Of a DNA stretch of 64,000 nucleotides, positions 55,124 through 62,222 are shown piece by piece (the first letter of the stretch is position 1; every line of letters begins with the position of its first letter). Below the pieces are notes generated by a model. It made no database searches and had not been told where the DNA came from. It saw nothing but the letters and a program-made list of their open reading frames with translations. The translations under genes and the position numbers were made by a program. Origin of the DNA: Ruminococcus sp. (GTDB lineage Bacteria > Bacillota > Clostridia > Oscillospirales > Acutalibacteraceae); assembly GCA_017410265.1 (NCBI GenBank), contig JAFQRC010000002.1, positions 1 to 64,000 of the forward strand, written 5' to 3'.

Positions 55124-56725
55124 TTAGATCTTAAGCTCCTTAATACTCTCTATTGTGTCTGTATAAGAATGACCTTGTTTACTATAAAGACCATCTTCGT
55201 TAATAAAGTATATACTTTTCATTCCCAGCTGTGTTGGAGCTTGAAAATCTTTTTCGGGATTATCTCCCACATATGCCATCTGTTCAAAAGGTATCCCCCA
55301 ACGGCATTGCAGTATCCTGAAGGAAATATCATTAGGCTTTCTAAACTGCACACCGCCAAGCTCGTCAGTGATAATAATATCATCTACTAATTTTTCGATA
55401 CCAAGTGCCTCTATCTTGTTTTTTTGACCTTGTATGCGACCGTCAGTTATGATTCCAATTCTTATGTTTTTGTCTTTTAAACTGCGCAAAAGGTTTTCTA
55501 CCCCATCGTAAAGTCTAATATCAGGGCTCTGATTTCTGTACACTTCTAGACACTGTTCTTTCTTTTCTAACTGACTTATTTCTTCAAGATATGAATCTAT
55601 AGCAGGTTTACCTTTAAGATAATATTCCCACAACTTTTCTTCTGCTTGGGGAATAGTAAGATATTCGGCAATTTTTTTATATCCGCTTCTGATGTAGCTT
55701 TTTTCACTATAAAGGGTATCGTCAAGGTCAAAAATAACGCCTTTGATTTCTTCAGTATCACGACCTCTGTCTATACAGACACTCTGGTCGAAGCGGCAAT
55801 ATACCGACTGGTCATTACAGCAGTTTTTTTGATACTCCACCTTTTCCCCCATAACGAGTCTTATCAACGCCTGTGCAGATCGTGCTCCCGCTTTCATCGA
55901 CAGAGGCGCACCTCCACCGTATCTAGGATTTATTTCAATGTAGTAATTCTCACCAGTATTTCTATCTTTTATCAACTGCACCGTCATTGGCCCACAAGGT
56001 TTGAACTTATCAATAATTCTCATGCATTCTTCAATCATAACGGGATCGTTGCTGATTTTTGTTTTCAGCACTTCACCTGCTCTGACCGCTACACGCTCTC
56101 GCGGTGTAATGTAAATCGGGTTACCGTCAAAATCACAAAAGATGTCTACTGTGTATTCTGTACCATCTACGAATGGCTGAATGATATAGTTTTCGACTTT
56201 TTGAGAATAGACAACTAGATCCTCTGCCGTATTGACTTTAAAAGCGTCTATACTGCTACTACCGTCTTTAGGTTTGATAAAGCACGGATATCCGCCATCA
56301 TACGCATTATAGTCATCATAAGTTCTAGGAGCTTTCAGCCCACAGCTTTCAAAAAAAACAGAAGTATGGTTTTTATCTCTGCAGATTGTAATTTTATCAC
56401 TTTTACTGATAAGCACCCTTACCCCTTCCGAAGCAAAAAGCCTTTCATTTTGTGACAAAACTAGGAGATCTGTATCAATTGTCGGAATTAATACATCAAT
56501 ATGATCATTTTTACAGATGTCAAGTAGCTGCGGTATATACTTCTCATCTCTCATACCACACACTTTTCTTGCGTAATCACAGTACGAAAGAGCAGGAGCA
56601 GTAAAAGTCATGTCAGCCCCGAAAATCTTTATAGTTACACCTAAAGACAACGAAGCCTGACGAAAAGCTTGTATGAGCTCTACTCTTCTTCCAGCTCCAG
56701 TAAAAAGAATGTTAATCTGCTTCAT
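55124..56725 (-). CDS. ATP-grasp ligase fused to a HAD-family hydrolase
   Basis: A 533-residue fusion. Residues about 1-315 are an ATP-grasp enzyme of the carbamoyl-phosphate-synthase-like/PylC group: NILFTGAGRRVELIQAF, the lysine-bearing PCFIKPKDGSSS loop and the metal site YYIEINPRYGGG (about 262-273). From about 330 a HAD domain begins with GVIFDLDDTLYSEKS (nucleophile Asp at 333), followed by GIITDG and YVGDNPEKDF. The two can be expected to act in sequence: an amide or peptide bond made with ATP and a phosphate removed. Substrate unknown; modification of a uronic acid with an amine is one option. The ATG at 56725 follows AGGAG. Confidence 0.82.
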   Translation of the reverse strand: MKQINILFTGAGRRVELIQAFRQASLSLGVTIKIFGADMTFTAPALSYCDYARKVCGMRDEKYIPQLLDICKNDHIDVLIPTIDTDLLVLSQNERLFASEGVRVLISKSDKITICRDKNHTSVFFESCGLKAPRTYDDYNAYDGGYPCFIKPKDGSSSIDAFKVNTAEDLVVYSQKVENYIIQPFVDGTEYTVDIFCDFDGNPIYITPRERVAVRAGEVLKTKISNDPVMIEECMRIIDKFKPCGPMTVQLIKDRNTGENYYIEINPRYGGGAPLSMKAGARSAQALIRLVMGEKVEYQKNCCNDQSVYCRFDQSVCIDRGRDTEEIKGVIFDLDDTLYSEKSYIRSGYKKIAEYLTIPQAEEKLWEYYLKGKPAIDSYLEEISQLEKKEQCLEVYRNQSPDIRLYDGVENLLRSLKDKNIRIGIITDGRIQGQKNKIEALGIEKLVDDIIITDELGGVQFRKPNDISFRILQCRWGIPFEQMAYVGDNPEKDFQAPTQLGMKSIYFINEDGLYSKQGHSYTDTIESIKELKI

Positions 56726-56746
56726 ATTATCTCCTAAAAACATACC

Positions 56747-57403
56747 TTATTTTTGTGTTAATACCTTCTCGTCCTTCGTCCCCATAAACGCTTCCATTGT
56801 AGAACTTGTTTTAGAGTTTATACCTTCCTGTTTTATAAACGCCTTAAGCACCGTGTCAAATATAATTTTAACATCGCCCCAAAAAGTGATGTTATCTACA
56901 TAGTAAACATCCATCTTGAACTTTTCTTCCCATGAAACGGTGTTTCTACCATGGACCTGAGCGTATCCTGAAAGACCAGGTCTTACTTCGTGCCTGCGTT
57001 TCTGCTCATCACTATATCTATCAAGATACTCAACCAGCAGAGGTCTCGGACCAACAACACTCATATCTCCTTTGAGTATATTAATTGCCTCAGGTAGCTC
57101 GTCCAGCGAGGTTTTTCTCAAAAATCTGCCAAACTTTGTAAGTCTGACATCATCAGGCAAGAGGTTGCCTTTCTCATCTCTCTCTTCAGTCATTGTGCGG
57201 AATTTGTACAGGTTGAATATTTTCTCGTCCTTACCGGGACGCGCCTGCTTAAAAATCACAGGACTCCCCAGCTTTACTCTGACCAGAATTGCTACAATCA
57301 GATATAACCAACAGAACACCGTAAGTGCCAGTAACGCACATAATATATCAATCGGTCTCTTAAAAAACCTTTCGTAAACGCCATATGGCTTGTGTTTTTC
57401 CAT
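56747..57403 (-). CDS. PglC-type phosphoglycosyl transferase
   Basis: A 218-residue monotopic sugar-1-phosphate transferase. One N-terminal re-entrant helix (about 16-42) with the GSPVIFKQARPGK motif, the catalytic DE dyad in TSLDELPE (D and E about 98-99) and SVVGPRPLL are present. It loads the first sugar phosphate onto undecaprenyl phosphate. It is the second such domain in the locus; the first is fused to an aminotransferase. The C-terminal TSSTMEAF tail is unusual. Confidence 0.9.
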   Translation of the reverse strand: MEKHKPYGVYERFFKRPIDILCALLALTVFCWLYLIVAILVRVKLGSPVIFKQARPGKDEKIFNLYKFRTMTEERDEKGNLLPDDVRLTKFGRFLRKTSLDELPEAINILKGDMSVVGPRPLLVEYLDRYSDEQKRRHEVRPGLSGYAQVHGRNTVSWEEKFKMDVYYVDNITFWGDVKIIFDTVLKAFIKQEGINSKTSSTMEAFMGTKDEKVLTQK

Positions 57404-57422
57404 AATCCCCTCGTTCAGTTGT

Positions 57423-59228
57423 TTATATAAAACAGCTTTTTACAATCTCAATGATAATATCCTGTTCCCTGTCTGTCATCTTGATATCACTAGGCAGGCA
57501 CAAACCTCTCTCAAAAAGATCCGCTCCGACATCTTCATTAATACTAACAAAGTCATTACCGCTAAAAATAGGTTGCATATGCATCGGCTTCCATACAGGT
57601 CTGCCCTCAACATTGTATTTAGCAAGCGTTTCAAGTATCTCAGTAGGGCAACTCTTTCCTTTTTCAGTTTTGAACTTGCCGACTTTGTCTGTTCTCTCCT
57701 GATAGCACATAGCATCTTTATTAATTAAGAGACAGCTAAGCCAGAAGTTAGGTTCACTATTTTTCTCGTCATACGGGTTCATAGTAACCGGTAGGTCCTT
57801 AAATCCCTCTTTGTATCTCATGTAAATCTCTTTTTTTCTTGCAATGTGCTCTTCAAGATGAGGAATCTGACCTCGTACCACACCCGCAATAACATTGCTC
57901 ATACGGTAGTTATAGCCTAGCTCCTCATGTTGGTACCACGGTGCTTCTTCTCTGCTTTGCGTGGACCACTTTCTTACCTTATCAGCGGAATCTTTATCAT
58001 CTGTCAGCAACATTCCTCCTGATGAACCTGTAATAATCTTATTGCCGTTAAACGAAATACAGTTATACTCTCCGAAGACACCAGTTTGTACACCTTTATA
58101 TGTAGCACCTAACGACTCGGCTGCGTCTTCGATAATAATAGCATCGTGTCGTTCACAAATTTCTTTGATTTCATCAATTTTGCCGGGCACTCCATAGAGG
58201 TGGACAAGCACAACAACTCTGACATCAGGATAAATCCCAAAAGCTTTTTCCAATGCTTTTGGATCCATATTCCAGGTGTCATTTTCTGTATCAATAAACA
58301 CCGGAACACCATTTTCATACACAACAGGGTTTACAGTTGCATCAAATGTCATATCAGAACAAAAGACCTTATCTCCTGCTTTAACCCCCGCTAGTTTCAT
58401 AGCCATATGCAATGCCGATGTACCACTCGATAAGCCTACTGCATATTTACAACCAACCTTTTTGCAGATGTTTTCTTCAACTGCATTGATGTTAGCGCCC
58501 ACAGTTGACATCCAATTGGTATCGTACGCTTCTTTCATATATTTCAGTTCTTCACCATGCATAGTCGGAGTGGAAAGCCATATCTTGCTTTCAAAAGGCT
58601 CAATACTTACAACATCTCTTCCGATTATGTAAACAAACCCTTTATCGCGCCCTTCAACAAACCCTTCGCTTTTGATAACCGAAACGATTGAAAGAAAGAA
58701 ACATTTTAAGTCAAACCAGAAACTTAGTTTCTCAACATACTCTCCGTCGAGCTTTGCCTTAACAGGAATTTCAAGTTCATCTCTGCCGTTTATCTGAGCC
58801 CAACCGGTAAGTCCCGGCATGACATCGTTTGCACCGTACTTGTCGCGCTCAGCAATCAGATCGTCCTGATTCCAAAGAGCAGGTCTAGGACCGATGATGC
58901 TCATCTTCCCCACGAATATATCCCAAATCTGTGGGAGCTCATCGAGGCTCGATTTTCTCAAGAACTTTCCGACTCTTGTGATATACTGCTCAGGGTTGTC
59001 GAGCTGATGAGTAGGTACATCATGGGGTGTGCACATTTTCATCGAGCGGAATTTATGCAGCTTGAAGTAAGTTTTGTTTACGCCGACCCTTTTCTGCGTA
59101 AAAAACGCAGGACCCGGGTCATCAATTTTTATCGCAATAATTATTCCAAGATAAAGCCATGATAAAAAAAACAACGCAAAAAATGATAGCACAATATCAA
59201 TCAAGCGTTTGAAAAACTTAGCGTACAT
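57423..59228 (-). CDS. Fusion of PglC-type phosphoglycosyl transferase and PglE-type aminotransferase
   Basis: A 601-residue two-enzyme chain and the first gene of the locus. Residues 1-205 are a PglC-like transferase: re-entrant helix (about 10-34), FFTQKRVG, DE dyad (96-97) in SSLDELPQ and IIGPRPALW. Residues about 215-601 are a DegT/DnrJ/EryC1 aminotransferase with SSGTSALHMAM, EDAAESLGA and PLP lysine K397 in FNGNKIITGSSGG. In Campylobacter PglE makes the 4-amino sugar that, after acetylation by PglD, PglC loads onto the lipid. Here making and loading are one protein, with no stop between. A PglF-type 4,6-dehydratase is not next to it, though the CapE-like enzyme is in the locus. The start follows GGGAGAGG. 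Confidence 0.9.
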   Translation of the reverse strand: MYAKFFKRLIDIVLSFFALFFLSWLYLGIIIAIKIDDPGPAFFTQKRVGVNKTYFKLHKFRSMKMCTPHDVPTHQLDNPEQYITRVGKFLRKSSLDELPQIWDIFVGKMSIIGPRPALWNQDDLIAERDKYGANDVMPGLTGWAQINGRDELEIPVKAKLDGEYVEKLSFWFDLKCFFLSIVSVIKSEGFVEGRDKGFVYIIGRDVVSIEPFESKIWLSTPTMHGEELKYMKEAYDTNWMSTVGANINAVEENICKKVGCKYAVGLSSGTSALHMAMKLAGVKAGDKVFCSDMTFDATVNPVVYENGVPVFIDTENDTWNMDPKALEKAFGIYPDVRVVVLVHLYGVPGKIDEIKEICERHDAIIIEDAAESLGATYKGVQTGVFGEYNCISFNGNKIITGSSGGMLLTDDKDSADKVRKWSTQSREEAPWYQHEELGYNYRMSNVIAGVVRGQIPHLEEHIARKKEIYMRYKEGFKDLPVTMNPYDEKNSEPNFWLSCLLINKDAMCYQERTDKVGKFKTEKGKSCPTEILETLAKYNVEGRPVWKPMHMQPIFSGNDFVSINEDVGADLFERGLCLPSDIKMTDREQDIIIEIVKSCFI

Positions 59229-59382
59229 AATTTACCTCTCTCCCAAAATTTCGCCTAAAACCCCATAATTTCTATTATATCTTCTATATTCTACTATAAA
59301 ACATATAATATGTCAATTAAAAGGTGTATTTCTACAAAACTTTTCAGGCACATAAAAATGGCTTAATTATGCGATTTTTAAG
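59179..59382. repeat. Locus promoter region, copy 1 of a direct repeat
   Basis: This stretch covers the first codons of the fusion gene, its ribosome site, the leader, the promoter and about 65 bases upstream. It recurs at about 61947-62143 with point changes and small indels, 2.77 kb away in the same orientation. Confidence 0.85.
59288..59316 (-). promoter_or_regulatory. Main promoter of the polysaccharide locus
   Basis: Perfect TTGACA (59311-59316) and TAGAAT (59288-59293) on the minus strand with a 17-base spacer. The -10 box lies about 60 bases before the fusion-gene start. The 31 genes from here to 23514 share a strand and mostly overlap or nearly touch, so much of the locus may be one transcript. 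Confidence 0.75.
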
Positions 59383-59460
59383 GAATTTCTCCTTAAAAAC
59401 ACAAAAACATCCTCGAAAACTCTGCACAGGTCCGTAAAAAACAGACAGCAGAAAAAAGAT

Positions 59461-59495
59461 ACCTCTATGGTCTAACTAAAAAACTACCATAGGGG
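59461..59495. repeat. Inverted repeat at the IS remnant's left end
   Basis: CCTCTATGGT (59462-59471) pairs with ACCATAGGGG (59486-59495) with one G-T pair. It lies just before the OrfA ATG (59503) and includes the GGGG of its ribosome site, matching the arrangement at the left edge of the window. Confidence 0.6.
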
Positions 59496-59502
59496 AATTT
59501 TT

Positions 59503-59889
59503 ATGCAAAGAGGTTATTGACATACTAAAGAATACGAAGATAAGATATTAGAACTCAAATCACAAAGATATACATTAAAAACGATTGGAGAGAAATACGG
59601 GTTTATCTATTTCATTAGCCACCACAGTATAAACAAACGCAAACTCAAAACAGCAATAGTGATTAAACTAAAAAGAAGCCCGCAAAAAGGTGGAACAAAC
59701 CCACCTCCATTAAAACAACAATTAAGAAAGCTATCTTTAACGCAGTATAAGCTTACAATCAAGGATAGGAAGATAAAACAATTAAAAATGGAAAATGAAC
59801 TGTTGCGCGATTTTCTCTCGCACACAGAAGTAAAATGGGGCAAGTGCAAAATTTCACAACAATATTCAGATATCGCGACAAGTACTTAA
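59503..59889 (+). pseudogene. IS3-family OrfA with a premature stop
   Basis: The frame starts ATG CAA AGA GGT TAT then TGA, so translation would end after five codons. Beyond it the same frame stays open to 59889: TKEYEDKILELKSQRYTLKTI (helix-turn-helix region), and a leucine-zipper-like KIKQLKMENELLRDFLS near the end, both typical of OrfA. Confidence 0.8.
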
Positions 59890-60331
59890 TTAGTAAAAAG
59901 TGCAGACTCTTTAGTGTACATCAAAATGGTATGCCACGATTTTGTTGCAAGAATGGATATATATCGCATACTTTCTCAGCAGGTAGTGCTGTATCTATCG
60001 CACATTTGAGATTTGTATGATAACAGTTTTATAGCCAACAAAACTAGCCCCACACAGAATATCCAATTCACCATAAATACAATCACGGCTACTAAAAAAT
60101 AGAAAGGTCACCACAGAACTGCAGTTCCACAGCAACCCAGGGGTTCTATACACTACGAACTAGTGTTTTAACCATCAATGCCAATACAAGTGAATCTGTA
60201 TAGCAATGCTTTAGCTGAAAATTTCTTCTCAATCCTCATAGATGAGCACATTTACTTTTACAACAACCGAAGAACTCAACTCAAAACAAAACTGACACCA
60301 CTTAAAAAGCGATGTCAGTATGTTGCTTAAA
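59835..60331 (+). pseudogene. IS3-family OrfB (transposase) fragments
   Basis: The frame shifted by one from OrfA gives FRYRDKYLISKKCRLFSVHQNG, the usual start of OrfB, then runs into a stop near 60020. After a region with stops, the C-terminal piece resumes at about 60195-60331 with ALAENFFSILIDEHIYFYNNRR, holding the catalytic Glu region of the DDE fold, with residues deleted between LIDEHI and YFYNN. The central catalytic Asp regions are not recognisable. Confidence 0.75.
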
Positions 60332-60380
60332 CTTTAATCTCTTCCACCGTAGAGGGTGTTTTTGTACTGTCCGCACAATT

Positions 60381-60518
60381 TAAGGTAGCCCACTCATTTC
60401 GAGGGCGTTAATTTTTGCAAATATATTTTTACCAAATAGCAGAGAGTCCTCGCAAATATCCCGAGGACCTTAACTGATATTTTTCAAAAAATATAAAACA
60501 ACTACATCAAGCTGCGTT
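60381..60518. other. Non-coding tail between the IS remnant and licD
   Basis: A stem GTCCTCG/CGAGGAC (60447-60469) lies in this stretch, 50 bases past the licD stop. It lacks a clear T run, so it is only a weak candidate terminator. Nothing else is recognised. Confidence 0.4.
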
Positions 60519-61268
60519 TTATTGCAAATGTTGCGGGCGCCGTTTGCTTTCTTCCGGAGGTGTCATATAATCACCATAAATACTTGTCAGATAACTATCA
60601 TAGTCAGATACTATACATAAGCTCGTATCTTCAAATGAATGAAGTTCAATGTTTTCTAACAAATCACTTTTATATCGAATATGGACCGTACCAAATGTAG
60701 TATTAAAACAACCTACGTATAATGTATCCTTTTTGTCACCTAATTTAGAAACCTTTTCATATAAATTCTGCTTAAACTCAACAGAAAAAAGCTTGCCAAA
60801 ATAGTACAACACAAGAGCTACTATATGATTAAAAGACTTGACACTTTTATCCTTTGGCTTCTTTTTTAGCATCCCCTGTAAAGCCATCAATATCCATACT
60901 TTAAATTTAAATAATATCTCTTTATCAGGGATATTGTCAATCACAAATATATCAATTATAGGAACATGCCAAATTCCTAACTTTTCACCTTTTCGTTGAA
61001 CACGATTAACCCACAGTGCCTTTTTTACCTCATAGTTCTCCAATCCGTCACAACATGCCAGAAATTTCGTATAATTCGCTCTGTCCATCATAATATCAAT
61101 ATCATCATCCCATGGCACAAAACCATTCTCTCTAACTGCACCAATTAAACTTCCCCATGCAAGACTATAACTAATATCGTTATCGATAAAAAAACTATGC
61201 AACTCTTTCATCATAAGTAGCAGTCGCTTCTGCCTCTCCAATGTTCCATACTTATTATCAATATCCAT
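60519..61268 (-). CDS. LicD-family phosphotransferase
   Basis: A 249-residue LicD-type nucleotidyltransferase-fold protein. The defining motif is SLIGAVRENGFVPWDDDIDIMM (about 39-60), with the acidic DDDID metal site, after MKELHSFFIDNDISYSLAWG. LicD transfers phosphocholine from CDP-choline to teichoic acid or LPS; many homologues in capsule loci transfer other phospho-groups. The ATG at 61268 has AAGGGAG 12 bases upstream; a TTG lies further up. No lic pathway partners are nearby. It is cut off from the main locus by the IS remnant, and the duplicated promoter at 62056 points towards it. Confidence 0.88.
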   Translation of the reverse strand: MDIDNKYGTLERQKRLLLMMKELHSFFIDNDISYSLAWGSLIGAVRENGFVPWDDDIDIMMDRANYTKFLACCDGLENYEVKKALWVNRVQRKGEKLGIWHVPIIDIFVIDNIPDKEILFKFKVWILMALQGMLKKKPKDKSVKSFNHIVALVLYYFGKLFSVEFKQNLYEKVSKLGDKKDTLYVGCFNTTFGTVHIRYKSDLLENIELHSFEDTSLCIVSDYDSYLTSIYGDYMTPPEESKRRPQHLQ

Positions 61269-61629
61269 AATGTAACTTAACTCCCTTAACAAAATAATAA
61301 CAACTCACATAAAACAAATACAATAAACTCTCATAGTGTCACCATAACAAACAACTAAAAGCATTTCAACCTTTATTTACAATTTTCACTTCTGACATTA
61401 TCGAGAACATCGTAATCATTATGGAGTTTTTTGCATTAAACTACAGTCGTACGGCAATGTGCATCAGAAATCCATTTGTGGTGTGCTTTGACTTTTACAA
61501 ATCACCCCACTTTCTGAGCACTAATAAAATTGAAATATTTAACCATCACGACTAACACCTGTCTGCAGCGATTGTGTTTGCGATAACATAATCGTTAACC
61601 AGTCAGATATAAACTTTGCTGTTTGTTTA
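61269..61629. other. Non-coding stretch upstream of licD
   Basis: I find no gene, convincing promoter, or RNA here. The stretch lies between the licD start and the symporter remnant. It may contain further decayed sequence that I cannot identify by eye. Confidence 0.4.
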
Positions 61630-61945
61630 CAAAAGACCATCTAAATAAGGAATCACCCACATAACAAGAAGCACTACTGTCACAATCTTTGTCTTCTTGA
61701 CTTCTTTTGGGTCTTCCTTAGGAACAAAAAACAATGCTTTTCTTTCTTGTTTTTACTTTAGTGTTAACTTTGTCAACGCAGAACTTATTACCATTGCGAG
61801 AATTCCTGATGAAATTCCCACAAAGAATGAGTAAATAGGTAGCAGCACATAAGTTCCTTCTTTTTATTCTTTACATTAACTGTATGATTGGTAATATTAG
61901 ATCCTATAATGATAAAAAAATCGTCGTAAAAGAAGTGCCTGAAGC
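61630..61945 (-). pseudogene. Internally deleted remnant of a sodium/solute symporter gene
   Basis: About 61634-61850 matches the C-terminal coding end of the intact symporter (62229-62490), recognisable by shared runs such as CTTTGTCAACGCAGAAC and AATTCCCACAAAGAATG. About 61855-61945 then matches a different internal part, near 62735-62830. Roughly 240 bases between the two are missing, and base changes and indels break the frame. It ends at the truncated copy of the sugar-transferase gene. Confidence 0.8.
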
Positions 61946-61946
61946 C

Positions 61947-61996
61947 AAAAATGAAAGCACAATATCAATCAATCGTTTGAAAAACTTAGCGTACAG
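61947..61996 (-). pseudogene. Truncated 5' end of a second sugar-transferase gene
   Basis: Sixteen codons (YAKFFKRLIDIVLSF) match the start of the fusion gene at 57423-59228. The start codon is changed from ATG to CTG and the homology stops after the first helix. It is a scar of duplication of the head of the locus. Confidence 0.8.
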
Positions 61997-62055
61997 AACT
62001 TACCCCTCTCCAAAAATTTCGCCTAAAACCCCATAATTTCTATTATATCTTCTAT

Positions 62056-62084
62056 ATTCTACTATAAAACATATAATATGTCAA
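62056..62084 (-). promoter_or_regulatory. Duplicated locus promoter
   Basis: TTGACA (62079-62084) and TAGAAT (62056-62061), with the same 17-base spacer, are intact and point towards the symporter remnant and licD. Any transcript would have a leader of about 780 bases before licD. Confidence 0.65.
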
Positions 62085-62162
62085 TTATAAGGTGCTTTTT
62101 AAAGAAACTTTTTCAGTGTCTAAAAACGGCTTGTTTATGCGGGTTATGCACAAAACAAAATA

Positions 62163-62205
62163 AAGCATTGTGTGGTTTTTATTTCCTAAAAGCCACACAA
62201 TGCTT
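62163..62205 (-). terminator. Terminator of the symporter gene
   Basis: A 13-bp perfect stem AAGCATTGTGTGG/CCACACAATGCTT (62163-62175 with 62193-62205) with a 17-base loop is followed on the minus strand by TATTTTGTTTTG. It lies 18 bases after the stop. Confidence 0.85.
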
Positions 62206-62222
62206 CCATAGTAATTGCTATA

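Larger units (their letters stand above)
59461..60380 (+). mobile_element. Decayed IS3-family insertion sequence
   Basis: A remnant of an IS3-type element of about 0.9 kb. The left part opens with an inverted repeat over the transposase ribosome site, followed by an OrfA frame and broken OrfB pieces. The last OrfB codons (AENFFS, YFYNNRR) end near 60330. The right end is tentatively near 60380. It has multiple stops and internal deletions and cannot move on its own. Confidence 0.8.
61947..62143. repeat. Locus promoter region, copy 2 of a direct repeat
   Basis: The partner of 59179-59382. Identity is highest over the promoter and leader and falls away upstream. Homologous recombination between the copies would delete licD, the IS remnant and the symporter remnant. 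Confidence 0.85.

Noticed and set aside
55646..56218. Open frame of 190 codons on the plus strand
   Set aside because: It is antisense to the ATP-grasp/HAD gene and has no known domain.
59607..59849. Open minus-strand frame of 80 codons with hydrophobic stretches
   Set aside because: It is antisense to the IS3 OrfA remnant, whose family pattern explains the sequence.
61269..61629. CRISPR, tRNA or small RNA in the gap
   Set aside because: No repeated units, cloverleaf or strong stem-loop series are visible.
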